Notes: a model not told the origin generated them from the sequence alone. 64,000 bases of DNA from CAZOLI01 sp964580675 (GCA_964580675.1 CAZOLI010000010.1:26122-90121), one strand, 5' to 3'. Positions 24,930 through 34,017 are shown, numbered from the stretch's first letter. Program-made: numbers and translations.

Positions 24930-25970
24930 ATGTCAGAAGAAGAAGACACCCAATCAGAACAGGAACAGTGGACGGATCCGGGAAGGCACCTGACGGATCT
25001 TGATCCGGAAAATGAAGAGGACGAAGAGCAGGAAGCGGCCGGGGAAGAGGAACCCGGTGACGAAACCCCGTTTTTATTTTACGTGCTTCAATCGTTTCTG
25101 ATTCCGGTTATTATTATCGGTGCCGTACTCCTGATGTTCCTTGGTGTCCGCTGGTTGTTTTCCGGGGGCCGAACGGTAAAGGAATTAAAGCGTTCCATAA
25201 CAAACGGAACGGAGCGGGAACGATGGCAGGCGGCGACGGATTTGGTCAAGCGCATTGGTAGGAATGAGAAGACCCTGAAAAAATTTCGCAAGGATGAACG
25301 TTTCAAGGCCTGGGCACTCCGGGTGTTCCGGAACACGCATTCGAACGAGGAAAAGCTGCTCGCTTATATGGCCCGGACGCTCGGGATGCTCGCCTATGAC
25401 AGGGCAATCCCCGAACTGAGGAGCCGGTTGCAATCTTCGGGGAGTGACGTCGTGAAAATTGCGGTACTGCAGGCGATGGGCGACATTGGTTCGAAGGATT
25501 CACTCGACGTTATTGTGCCGCTCACCCGGGCGGAGAACAATTCGGATCCCGGCATACGGCAGGCTGCGGTATACGCACTCGGGCAGTTGAATTCGGAGAA
25601 AATCGTTCCCCCGCTTGAAGAAGCCCTTTCCGATCGGGTTGCCCACGTCCGATTAAATGCCGCGATCGGCCTGGCCAATTACAGTGACCGTTCGGAAATC
25701 CCCCGGGAGAAAGTGGTCAACGTCCTCCGAAAAATGCTTGATCGCGAGGCCGTTCGACAGATGAAACAGCCCGATGCCAACGGCAACATGAAGGAAATGA
25801 AACCACGCGACGTGGAGCGAATAATGATCGGAGCGATGAAAGCAGTTCGATCCTTGAAACATCGAGATTTCCTTGATACAATCCGGACCATTCACGATTC
25901 GGATGAAAGTTCCTGGGCCCTTCGAAAGGAGGCCCGTAAGACGATTTCGACACTGAAATCACAATCATGA
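24930..25970 (+). CDS. Membrane-anchored HEAT-repeat protein, first gene of bc-type complex operon
   Basis: I use the ATG at 24930; an upstream TTG at 24882 would add 16 unlikely residues. The 346-residue protein has an acidic N-terminus (1-46), one hydrophobic helix (about 48-74), and a cytoplasmic or periplasmic domain of HEAT-like helical repeats. The clearest units are AIPELRSRLQSSGSDVVKIA, QAAVYALGQLNSEKIVPPLE and VRLNAAIGLANYS. The gene overlaps the Rieske gene by 4 bp (ATGA), so it is translationally coupled to it. That suggests a role as scaffold or assembly factor for the complex. HEAT proteins coupled to Rieske/cytochrome b genes are not a standard part of bc complexes. Confidence 0.8.
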   Translation: MSEEEDTQSEQEQWTDPGRHLTDLDPENEEDEEQEAAGEEEPGDETPFLFYVLQSFLIPVIIIGAVLLMFLGVRWLFSGGRTVKELKRSITNGTERERWQAATDLVKRIGRNEKTLKKFRKDERFKAWALRVFRNTHSNEEKLLAYMARTLGMLAYDRAIPELRSRLQSSGSDVVKIAVLQAMGDIGSKDSLDVIVPLTRAENNSDPGIRQAAVYALGQLNSEKIVPPLEEALSDRVAHVRLNAAIGLANYSDRSEIPREKVVNVLRKMLDREAVRQMKQPDANGNMKEMKPRDVERIMIGAMKAVRSLKHRDFLDTIRTIHDSDESSWALRKEARKTISTLKSQS

Positions 25971-26617
25971 CAGACGAAACGGCGGACCGGGGAGAACAGA
26001 ATCGGGATGAGCCCGAGAAGGGCAGTCCCGAGTGGAAGCAGAAGGAGGGGAAACACCTCGCCAAAGCGGAGGAGAAGAAATTGAAGGACCAGGAGGGCAT
26101 TTCCCGACGATCCCTTCTGACGATGGGAGCTGCCTGGGGTTTTTTCGGGCTCGGGCTTGGCACCTGCAGCGTGGCCGGCGCCCGGTATATGGTCCCGAAC
26201 GTGAGCTTTAAACCCCCCCAGGAATTTAAGGCGGGTTATCCCACCGAGTACGAGGAAGGGATGGTTGAAACCAAATACAAAGCGGAAAACCGGACCTGGA
26301 TTGTCTACACAACAAATGACGTGGCGAACAATGCTCCCGGTTTCTTTGCCCTGGAAGCCATCTGCACGCATCTGGGCTGTACCCCGAACTGGCTGGGCAG
26401 TCAGGGCATTTACAAATGTCCCTGCCACGGAAGTGGATATTACAAAAGCGGCATCAATTTTGAAGGACCTGCTCCCCGGCCCATGGAGCGGTACAGAATA
26501 TACCAGGCGGCCGACGGACTCATCACCGTAGACAAAAGCACATCCTTTCAGTACGAGAAAGGCGGGTGGGACAATCTCGATGCCTTTCTTCCCGCCAGTG
26601 AAGTAGGTCTCGCATAA
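25967..26617 (+). CDS. Rieske [2Fe-2S] protein of a cytochrome bc-type complex
   Basis: The 216-residue protein has a charged N-terminal tail (1-45), a twin-arginine motif SRRSLLTMG at 46-54, and one membrane helix to about 77. The Rieske fold follows with CTHLGC (133-138) and CPCHGSGY (151-158). By family rule Cys133, His135, Cys151 and His154 hold the cluster and Cys138-Cys153 form the disulphide. Ser156 and Tyr158, which raise cluster potential, are both present. The extended cytoplasmic tail is unusual. It transfers an electron from quinol at the Qo site to the cytochrome c subunit. It starts 4 bp inside the HEAT gene and is 70 bp from the cytochrome b gene. Confidence 0.95.
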   Translation: MTDETADRGEQNRDEPEKGSPEWKQKEGKHLAKAEEKKLKDQEGISRRSLLTMGAAWGFFGLGLGTCSVAGARYMVPNVSFKPPQEFKAGYPTEYEEGMVETKYKAENRTWIVYTTNDVANNAPGFFALEAICTHLGCTPNWLGSQGIYKCPCHGSGYYKSGINFEGPAPRPMERYRIYQAADGLITVDKSTSFQYEKGGWDNLDAFLPASEVGLA

Positions 26618-26687
26618 TCGAATCCCGATCCGATCGAGGGTTTGTCGCAACACACATCCACACGAAGGACATAATAGCTTGTAAGCC

Positions 26688-27488
26688 ATGGAACGAAATG
26701 ACGACGGAATCTGGGGGCGAATTAAATCGTACATAGCGAACACTCAGCTATGGCGGTCCATCTTCCGACATGGTTATCCGGATACCCCCCGGAACCGATC
26801 CCTGGTAATGCTTTCCAATGTGTTTCTTCATCTTCACCCGGTGCGAACCCGGAAATCCGGGCTTCGTCTGCGGTTTACGTGGGGAATGGGGGGCATTACG
26901 TTTTTCCTGTTCCTCGTCCTGACGGTAACCGGGTTTTTACTGATGTTTTACTACCACCCAAACCCGGGACGGGCGTACCACGATATCCAGTATTTGCGTG
27001 AGGATGTGCCGCTCGGCATTATGCGGGAGATGCACCGCTGGGCGGCTCACGGAATGGTTATTACCGTCATGCTGCATATGCTGCGTGTGTTTATGACCGG
27101 GTCGTACAAAACCCCGCGGGAATTTAACTGGGTGATCGGGGTCATTTTGCTCGTGGTCACTTTTCTGCTGAGTTTCACGGGATACCTTCTTCCGTGGGAC
27201 CAGCTGGCCATGTGGGCCATCACGGTGGGCGCAAACATGGCTCGAGCGACCCCGTTTCTGGGCTACGAAGGACCGGGGCAGCAATTGCTTGAATTTGGTG
27301 GCGTGGAATTTATTCACTCCGGAGCGGACGCAAGGTTTCTGCTTCTGGGTGCGGATCGTGTGTCCGGCCCGTCTTTGCTGCGGTTTTACGTGCTTCATTG
27401 TGTGGTCCTGCCCCTCGTGGCAGCTGTGCTGATGTCGATACACTTCTGGCGGGTTCGCAAGGATGGTATGATTTCCGGACCCGTTTGA
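26688..27488 (+). CDS. petB: Cytochrome b, N-terminal (b6-like) subunit
   Basis: The 266-residue four-helix protein is very close in pattern to cytochrome b6. The haem ligands are two His pairs: His116 and His130 in HRWAAHGMVITVMLH, and His237 (FYVLH) and His252 (SIHFW). Other b6-like blocks are TGYLLPWDQLAMWA and the C-terminal RKDGMISGPV. It binds two b haems and forms most of the Qo and Qi pockets with the next gene product. The split b6/subunit IV arrangement, rather than fused bc1 cytochrome b, is typical of menaquinol-using and b6f-type complexes. An N-terminal extension of about 55 residues precedes the first helix. Confidence 0.95.
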   Translation: MERNDDGIWGRIKSYIANTQLWRSIFRHGYPDTPRNRSLVMLSNVFLHLHPVRTRKSGLRLRFTWGMGGITFFLFLVLTVTGFLLMFYYHPNPGRAYHDIQYLREDVPLGIMREMHRWAAHGMVITVMLHMLRVFMTGSYKTPREFNWVIGVILLVVTFLLSFTGYLLPWDQLAMWAITVGANMARATPFLGYEGPGQQLLEFGGVEFIHSGADARFLLLGADRVSGPSLLRFYVLHCVVLPLVAAVLMSIHFWRVRKDGMISGPV

Positions 27489-27574
27489 CGTCCGCGGGTT
27501 GAGAACTTGTAAATTCTTATCTTGATGGTTGGTAAACGATACAGAGACGGATTTTCTGAGCACTGGAGGGTGCT

Positions 27575-28666
27575 TTGGTTGAAACAATAAAGGAACTGTT
27601 TAATGCCGCAAGCAGTCCGGAGACGGTGTTCTTCGGGTCACTGATTCTGCTGCTCCTCGCCTTGCGGTACTACCGAACCTGGACCAAACCGAAGTATGCC
27701 ATTATCCCTCCCATACTTTACCTGGCGTTTATGGCCTTTGCCGTCCAGGACCCGAATTTCGGGGAGCTTGTGCAGGAGCCGGATAATGTTCCCATCCTTC
27801 TGCTCCAGGTGTTTCTGTATTTCTTCCTCTGGCTTTCCCTCCGTCAGGCCGCCATTAACGACGAGCGGATTGAGAACGGGAAGCCCCCGATTGAAAAAAC
27901 CGAAGCCGAGACCAAAATATTTACCTGGCCGGATCTGGTCTACGTCGAGTTCCTGACGGCCATTATAATTCTTGTTCTCCTGATCGTATGGTCCATTCTT
28001 ATTCCGGCCCCGCTGGAGGAACCAGCCAATCCCACCCACGCCCCGAATCCATCGAAGGCTCCCTGGTATTTCCTTGGATTACAGGAGATGCTGGTCTACT
28101 TTGATCCGTGGATTGCAGGGGTGGTTCTTCCCACGTTGATCATTGTCGGGTTGATGGCCATCCCCTACATAGACAAAAACCCGAAGGGAAAAGGGTACTA
28201 TACACTGAAGCAGCGACCGTTTGCCATCACGATGTTTCTGGTGGGCTTTGTCGTGTTCTGGATGGTGTATATTCAGATGGGAACCTTTCTGCGAGGGCCA
28301 AACTGGAACTTCTTTGGCCCGTTTGAGCAGTGGACCGTCGACAAGTCCCCCGCGCTGACAAACATTGACCTCTCCGAGATTTTCTGGCTCAAAATGCTCG
28401 GGTATGAGGTAATGCCCAAGGACTGGTACATACGGGAGGCCCCCGGCATCGCTCTTGTGTTGTTTTACTTTATCGGGATGCCGCCTATTCTGCTTGCCGT
28501 GGTGCCGTTTTTTCGGAAGTTATTTCGTGAAATGGGGTTCCTCAGATGGAGCCTCTTTATCTTCCTGTTTCTGACGATGATGTCCATTCCGATCAAGCAG
28601 ATTCTGCGGTGGACGATCAACCTGAAGTACATTGTTCACATAGACGAGTTCTTCTTTAACATCTGA
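27575..28666 (+). CDS. petD: Cytochrome b, C-terminal (subunit IV-like) subunit with extra helices
   Basis: I start it at the TTG at 27575, preceded by GGAGGG with 4-5 nt spacing; there is no ATG in a better place. The 363-residue protein has extra N-terminal helices (about 14-32 and 45-62, plus one near 72-92). The subunit IV core then follows, with PNPSKAPWYFLGLQEMLVYFDPW and three or more C-terminal helices. The Qo loop motif is APWY, not the PEWY of b6f/bc1, so the usual proton-accepting Glu is missing at that place. It is roughly twice the size of chloroplast subunit IV. Encoded 86 bp after petB, and 8 bp before the multihaem cytochrome gene. Confidence 0.9.
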   Translation: MVETIKELFNAASSPETVFFGSLILLLLALRYYRTWTKPKYAIIPPILYLAFMAFAVQDPNFGELVQEPDNVPILLLQVFLYFFLWLSLRQAAINDERIENGKPPIEKTEAETKIFTWPDLVYVEFLTAIIILVLLIVWSILIPAPLEEPANPTHAPNPSKAPWYFLGLQEMLVYFDPWIAGVVLPTLIIVGLMAIPYIDKNPKGKGYYTLKQRPFAITMFLVGFVVFWMVYIQMGTFLRGPNWNFFGPFEQWTVDKSPALTNIDLSEIFWLKMLGYEVMPKDWYIREAPGIALVLFYFIGMPPILLAVVPFFRKLFREMGFLRWSLFIFLFLTMMSIPIKQILRWTINLKYIVHIDEFFFNI

Positions 28667-28674
28667 CGACGCCG

Positions 28675-31600
28675 ATGGCTATACTGCGTGAGGAATATCA
28701 TTACAATTATCCCCTGATTCACTGGGTCTTTTTTCTGTCGGCCCTGGCCCTGTGCGGGGCCTCGGTGTGGATGATCTGGGACGATTACGATCGCCAGTGG
28801 AAGGAGTTTCAGCGGGAGGCGCAAACCAAACTTGCCGAGGTACGAAAGCAGAGATACGAGGAAGAAAAACAGAGGATCAGTGACAATATTGAGGATCTGA
28901 AGCAGGAGAAGAGGGACCTGGAGGAGAAAATCGAAAAGAAGCTGGGAGAGGCCCCGTCCGTGGAGGTCTATGAAACGCAGCTTAAGCGGCTAAAAAAGAA
29001 GCGTGATCGTGCACAGAAGAAATACGATCAATCAAAATCCGTCAAACGGGAAATTAACTGGAAGATACTGGATACCCTGCGGAGGAAAGGACGCGACTCG
29101 GAGGAATATCAAACGCTGCAAAAGGAACTGGAAGAGCAGAAGAAGACCATAGAGGAAAACCGGTTGGAGGTCGCGGAACTCGAACAGAAAATAGAGGAAA
29201 AAAGCCAGGTGCTGAAGGAGGTCAGGAGGTTACAGCGGGACATTGACCAGAAGGAGAAAAAATTATCCGGTCTCCGGCGTTCCTACGAAAGCATTTCCCC
29301 CGGCAACATCACCAACCGGGTACGAAACGCTCCGATTCTTGATTATGCGAGTCCCACCATCAAGCCGGAGCAGGTTGTTCTGGAGCATTTTAAGGACGAC
29401 CTTCATTATACAAAGGTCCGAAAAGTGGATCGGTGTCAGACCTGTCATTATTTCATTGACAAACCGGGCTTCGAGGACCTGGAGAACCCGTACAAAACAC
29501 ACCCGAAACTTGATGTATACCTCGGCGGAAATTCTCCCCATCCGATGAATGAATACGGGTGTACGGTCTGTCACGAGGGCCGGGGACGCGCACTGCATTT
29601 TGCCCGGGCCGATCACTCCACGACCGACGAGGCCAAACGGGAACGCTGGAAGGAGGAGTACGGATGGGAGAAACAGGAACACTGGAAACATCCCATGAAA
29701 CCCCAGGAGTACATTGAATCTTCCTGCAGGAAGTGTCACGAAAAAAATGAGATGGTTCCCTTCGCGGAGGACCTGAACAGAGGTGAAAAACTGGTTCGCC
29801 GCAAGGGCTGTTACGGCTGTCACAAGATCAAGGGGCATGAAGACCTTCCCAATCCGGGACCGGGATTGCGGAAGATTAAAGCGAAGGTGGACAAGAAATG
29901 GATGTACCGGTGGATCCGGAAGCCCTCCGCCTTTAAACATTCCCGGATGCCCAATTTTTACGGTTTGTCCAATGACAGCGAACCAAGGTTCCGGGATTAT
30001 AACACGGTGGAAATCCGGGCCATCACGGAATACCTCTGGAATATGTCCGAAACACCGGACAACTGGGAGGAACTTCCATCCGATATGGCCGGTAATGCGG
30101 AACGGGGACAGGAACTCTTTGAGAAACGGGGCTGCGAGGCCTGTCACTCGGTGAATAAACCGACGGAATGGGCGAACAAGGGAGAGAACTGGACACGGGG
30201 CTTCGGGTTCGACCTTGGTGGGGTTTCCGAAAAGGTGGAGTCAAAAGAGTGGCTGTTTAACTGGATCAAGAACCCGAAACGGTACGATGCCCATGCCCGG
30301 ATGCCGGACCTTGGGCTTTCGGACGAAGAAGCACTACACATCGCAACCTACCTGAAGGAGCACCCCCGGTTTGGCAACATCCGCCAGGAACGAGAATTTA
30401 AGCGTCCATTTCCCGACGAGGACGAAATTAAGAACAAGGGATTGGATGAACTGATCCGGAAACAGTTGATGGTGTCACATTCGGAGTACGTGGTTCGTCG
30501 TTTGATGGATCTTCTGAGTCAGGAGAACGTAACCGAAGAGGATCTGAAGAAGGCGTCCGCGGACAAAACCGTACAGCGTGTCGTCCGGGACATCGATGAC
30601 CCATACCGCAGAAAACTGGTATGGCTCGGTGATAAAATGATCCGGATGCGGGGCTGCGCAAACTGTCACGACATCAAAGGAATGGAGGATGCCGGAAAAG
30701 TCGGCGCGGAGTTATCCGGGTCCAATGCGGTGGGAAGCAAGCCGCTGTTCATGTTTGCCTTTGGCAATCTGAAGGAAGAAGCACTCCCCCACGGGGCCGA
30801 AATGAAGAAGGAGCTCGAGCAGAAAGGGTGGTTGCTCCGGGAGACGCGCTGGGATTGGCTCGAACAGAAGCTGAAACATCCCCGTTCCTTTGATTACGGA
30901 CAGCCGGAGCTGGCCTATCGGTCCAAGCTGAAGATGCCGAAATTTGAACTCACGGAGGAGGAAGTCACCTCCATCACGACCTTCCTGATGGGCCTGACCA
31001 AGGAGGAAATTCCCCACGAATACCGCGACGAACCGGAAGGAAAGGAGCGCGAGATTGAGAAGGGAAAACGTATTATTCAGGAAAACAATTGTACCGGCTG
31101 TCACCGAATTGGGGTTCAGCTGCGGGATGTTCTTGTGTATCCAAACGAAGAGTACTGGGCGAACACATTTCTCGAGAAATGCCAGGAAAATCCGGACATG
31201 TGGCTTGGTGCTCACCTCTGGGTGAAATTTAAAAACCCGGATGCCCAGAAGCCGGATTTGGAGAAAGAAGTGGCGGAAAAAGGATACAGTCTGGGATCGC
31301 TTGACCGGTTAAAACAGCGACAGGTTACAATTGTTGGCGAGAAAGGGGACTACTTTGACCAGGAACTCCTTGAGGCGCTGGAAGCCTACAAATATCGCCG
31401 GATTCCGATCTACGGGTGGAATGAGGGAACGATTCAGCGCCGGATTGACGAGTCGGCCGCTCATCCGCCGGAACTAAAACTTACCGGCAAGCGCATTCGG
31501 AGCAAGTGGTTGTTTGATTTCCTGAAGAAACCGCAGGAAAACCGGTACCGGCGCGAGTTGCCCATTCGGATGCCCAACTTCGGGTTAACCGACGATGAAG

Positions 31601-32007
31601 TACTGACGCTGAGTCGGTTCTTCTACTACCGCAACGACGAACATTACCCGTACGAAACGGAGGAGATGACCGGAGAAATCACCGAGGAAGAACACCAGAT
31701 CGGACGACGGGTTGCCAAGCAGTGCTACGAGGACTGTCACAAAGACGTCTCCCCGCAACTGCCGGTGCCCAAACTTTCCTGGGCGAAAGACCGGCTCAAG
31801 CCCAAGTGGCTTGATGAAATGGGCTGGATCGCCACGCCCGAGGAACAGGATCAGGGCAAAGGACCGAAAACACTGGAACCGGGCACCGGTATGGCCATGA
31901 CGGTAAAAGTGGGTTCGCAGGAGGAGAAACGGGCCCTGATCAAATACATTCTTCAGTTGACGGACGAAGCCTACCGGAAGGAAATTCAGGAGGCAAATGG
32001 GGAATAA
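28675..32007 (+). CDS. Giant membrane-anchored coiled-coil multihaem cytochrome c
   Basis: The 1110-residue protein starts with one membrane helix (about 14-35). A highly charged coiled coil of about 175 residues (40-215) follows, then a long haem-bearing region. Haem c motifs begin at residues 254 (CQTCH), 296 (CTVCH), 351 (CRKCH), 379 (CYGCH), 487 (CEACH), 661 (CANCH), 806 (CTGCH) and 1017 (CYEDCH, a CX3CH variant). Repeated units of the mono-haem cytochrome c type (KGCYGCHKIKG, RMPNFYGLS, IRAITEYLW) suggest strings of small cytochrome domains, some without haem. Placed after Rieske and cytochrome b genes, it should replace cytochrome c1/f and carry electrons to soluble or terminal acceptors. 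I know no named family with this whole architecture. Confidence 0.92.
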   Translation: MAILREEYHYNYPLIHWVFFLSALALCGASVWMIWDDYDRQWKEFQREAQTKLAEVRKQRYEEEKQRISDNIEDLKQEKRDLEEKIEKKLGEAPSVEVYETQLKRLKKKRDRAQKKYDQSKSVKREINWKILDTLRRKGRDSEEYQTLQKELEEQKKTIEENRLEVAELEQKIEEKSQVLKEVRRLQRDIDQKEKKLSGLRRSYESISPGNITNRVRNAPILDYASPTIKPEQVVLEHFKDDLHYTKVRKVDRCQTCHYFIDKPGFEDLENPYKTHPKLDVYLGGNSPHPMNEYGCTVCHEGRGRALHFARADHSTTDEAKRERWKEEYGWEKQEHWKHPMKPQEYIESSCRKCHEKNEMVPFAEDLNRGEKLVRRKGCYGCHKIKGHEDLPNPGPGLRKIKAKVDKKWMYRWIRKPSAFKHSRMPNFYGLSNDSEPRFRDYNTVEIRAITEYLWNMSETPDNWEELPSDMAGNAERGQELFEKRGCEACHSVNKPTEWANKGENWTRGFGFDLGGVSEKVESKEWLFNWIKNPKRYDAHARMPDLGLSDEEALHIATYLKEHPRFGNIRQEREFKRPFPDEDEIKNKGLDELIRKQLMVSHSEYVVRRLMDLLSQENVTEEDLKKASADKTVQRVVRDIDDPYRRKLVWLGDKMIRMRGCANCHDIKGMEDAGKVGAELSGSNAVGSKPLFMFAFGNLKEEALPHGAEMKKELEQKGWLLRETRWDWLEQKLKHPRSFDYGQPELAYRSKLKMPKFELTEEEVTSITTFLMGLTKEEIPHEYRDEPEGKEREIEKGKRIIQENNCTGCHRIGVQLRDVLVYPNEEYWANTFLEKCQENPDMWLGAHLWVKFKNPDAQKPDLEKEVAEKGYSLGSLDRLKQRQVTIVGEKGDYFDQELLEALEAYKYRRIPIYGWNEGTIQRRIDESAAHPPELKLTGKRIRSKWLFDFLKKPQENRYRRELPIRMPNFGLTDDEVLTLSRFFYYRNDEHYPYETEEMTGEITEEEHQIGRRVAKQCYEDCHKDVSPQLPVPKLSWAKDRLKPKWLDEMGWIATPEEQDQGKGPKTLEPGTGMAMTVKVGSQEEKRALIKYILQLTDEAYRKEIQEANGE

Positions 32008-32091
32008 TCGGGAGGGATGTGGGATTGAGGTTGATGTGTTGATGAACATTTGTCTCCGTGTTTCGGTTGATTTCCTTCGTTTCTTTCGATA

Positions 32092-32121
32092 GTATCCGTC
32101 GATTCCTCGTTGGAAGGATAC
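32092..32121 (+). other. Hairpin between cytochrome c and cupredoxin genes
   Basis: GTATCC (32092-32097) pairs with GGATAC (32116-32121), and inside it TTCC (32103-32106) pairs with GGAA (32112-32115). A short T5 run begins 9 nt later. It may be a weak terminator or an RNA-processing site that sets different levels for the two genes. The T run is too far and too short for a confident terminator. Confidence 0.35.
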
Positions 32122-32180
32122 GGAAGAAACTTTTTGAATGCGTGTGATCTTTTTTTATTGAAATGTGATTGGAGGTTCAG

Positions 32181-32999
32181 ATGAACAGAAACTTACTTGC
32201 AGTGCTTTTCGTTTCGACGGCCATAGTGATGTTCGGTTGTGGAGGGGGCGGAAACGGAGGCGGAGGTCCTTCAGATAACGGCGGTACGGATGGTAAATCC
32301 GGATCCAAAGATTCCGCCGAGGAACTGGAGACCGTATCAAGTCCCGGAGAGAACTGGGGAACGGTGGAAGGTCGAGTTGTACTGAAAGGAGACGTGCCGG
32401 GGCCGGAAAAGTTCCGGGCCAAGGACCACGAAGGATGTGGCCTTGAACAGGGGGCCCGCAGTGTGGAAATTCAACGGGTGGAAACCGGCGAGGACAAGAA
32501 ACTTTCTGGCGCCTTCGTCTGGCTCGAGGGCGTGAACAAGGCCCTTGAAGGGGGTCTCCCCGAGAAGAATCAGGAGATTGATCAAAAAGGATGCCGGTTT
32601 CATCCCGACGCCCTTCTCGCTCAGAAAGGAGGCACCCTTACGCTGAAGAACTCCGACCAGACAACTCACAATTTCGCCTGGAATGGAAGTTCCGGCATCA
32701 CCAGCGGGGACATTAATCAGGATGGCGGGGCAAGTGATAAACCACTTACGTTTAAAAGGGTGGAAACGCTTACGTTCTCCTGCGACAAGCATCCCTGGAT
32801 GGGTGGTATGATCCGTGTTGCAAATCATCATGCGTACGCGCTGACGGGCAAAGACGGGTCCTTTTCGTTTCAGGTTCCGCCCGGTGACTACACCCTGAAC
32901 GTCCGTCACAAATCGATGACGAACAAGGAACCAAAGCAGGTGGAGATCACCGTTGAAGAAGGTGGAACGGTGGAGAAGGAGGTCGAACTGGGTCTCTAA
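32181..32999 (+). CDS. Cupredoxin-like lipoprotein
   Basis: The ATG at 32181 follows GGAGG by 5 nt and gives the best signal sequence; the frame extends a little further up but without such a site. The 272-residue product has a lipoprotein-type signal ending near Cys20 (MFGC, a loose lipobox) and a Gly/Ser/Asp linker. A plastocyanin-like fold follows with predicted type 1 copper ligands: His in QTTHNFAW, then Cys, His and Met in FSCDKHPWMGGM. A C-terminal beta domain (SFSFQVPPGDYTLNVRH) is carboxypeptidase-regulatory-like. As last gene of the bc-type block, before a strong terminator, it is a good candidate for the electron carrier that accepts from the multihaem cytochrome. Confidence 0.85.
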   Translation: MNRNLLAVLFVSTAIVMFGCGGGGNGGGGPSDNGGTDGKSGSKDSAEELETVSSPGENWGTVEGRVVLKGDVPGPEKFRAKDHEGCGLEQGARSVEIQRVETGEDKKLSGAFVWLEGVNKALEGGLPEKNQEIDQKGCRFHPDALLAQKGGTLTLKNSDQTTHNFAWNGSSGITSGDINQDGGASDKPLTFKRVETLTFSCDKHPWMGGMIRVANHHAYALTGKDGSFSFQVPPGDYTLNVRHKSMTNKEPKQVEITVEEGGTVEKEVELGL

Positions 33000-33038
33000 A
33001 TTTTACGGGAGCCCGATAAAATTCAAAGAATCGTTCTG

Positions 33039-33073
33039 AGCCACCCGGTTTTACCGGGTGGCTTTTTTTTTTT
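33039..33073 (+). terminator. Strong Rho-independent terminator of the respiratory operon
   Basis: An eleven-base-pair perfect stem, AGCCACCCGGT (33039-33049) with ACCGGGTGGCT (33053-33063), has a 3-nt loop and runs straight into about ten T residues. There is no A tract on the left side, so it works mainly for the plus strand. Confidence 0.95.
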
Positions 33074-33201
33074 GAATTTCCGGTCATCGGGGCTATATGT
33101 TTTGTGGTGAATCCGGACGTTTATTTTATTGCGGTTTTTTTAAAAATTCGTGAGACACCGACCGGCTTTGCGTACAGGTAAATTTACGGGAACAAGGCCA
33201 A

Positions 33202-33859
33202 ATGATCGAAACGGAGGAAGATCGGACCAGTACGTGGTTTCTTGTCGTTCTCATGCTGTTCTTTCTCTCGGGAATCGGCATGCTGGCCGGTTTCCTCCCC
33301 GTGGCTTCTTTCGTAACGGGGATCATGCCCACCGGCACCTTTGTGTTTCTGTTTCTTGTATCGGGGATAATAGTCGTGTATATGGCCGGCTTTCGCGAGC
33401 ACAACATCATACTTACGGGAATTGTTGCCGGTTTGATTCTTGGCGTGCTGGCCGGCTGGAAATTTGGTTCCGGTGCCTCTTCGTTCACGAGGCTGGGGGA
33501 TCTGTTTCTCAATGGGCTGAACATGGTCATCATTCCTCTTGTCATTGCTTCGATTATTGTCGGGGTGACGGGACTCGGTGACGTCCGTCGACTCGGGAAG
33601 GTCGGGACCGGTACCATATATACTATGTTGTTACCACGGCCATAGCGGTAACGATCGGCCTGATCATGGTGAATTTGATACAGCTCGGAACCGGATTTGA
33701 GGAGCAGGCCCGGGAATAACCCGACATCGTTCAGGAGCAGCAAGACGTCACGACCCTGGAAGTGCTCTGATTCTTGCGGTGGATTGGTTCCTCGACCGAT
33801 GTCGGACGACGGTCAATGTATTTTGGGATTCGGTCGGCGCCGTGGTGGTTGATCGATTT
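33202..33859 (+). pseudogene. Decayed sodium:dicarboxylate symporter (DctA/GltP family)
   Basis: Pieces of one symporter lie in all three frames. The first, from the ATG at 33202, gives N-terminal helices and the family block NMVIIPLVIASIIVGVTGLG. Near 33617-33622 an extra TA (atatatac) shifts the frame; the next frame continues as YYVVTTAIAVTIGLIMVN, as expected for the family, but meets a TAA at 33717. Reading on past it, the frame still looks coding to 33767. The sequence then jumps to the C-terminal signature ILAVDWFLDRCRTTVNV in a third frame (from 33770), which requires loss of about 200 codons. Such symporters import C4-dicarboxylates or glutamate. This copy cannot be functional. Confidence 0.82.
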
Positions 33860-34017
33860 GCCTCTACACCAAATCCTGAACCGGCTTCCGAAACATTCCT
33901 GATGAGTATTGATTTTCCGCCCGTTATTCAGCATAATGGAGCCAGAATTTCGATGATCGATGCTGAGGGAACCCCATTTTTCCAGCAAAGTTTTAAACCA
34001 AGGAGATAACGTTTGCT

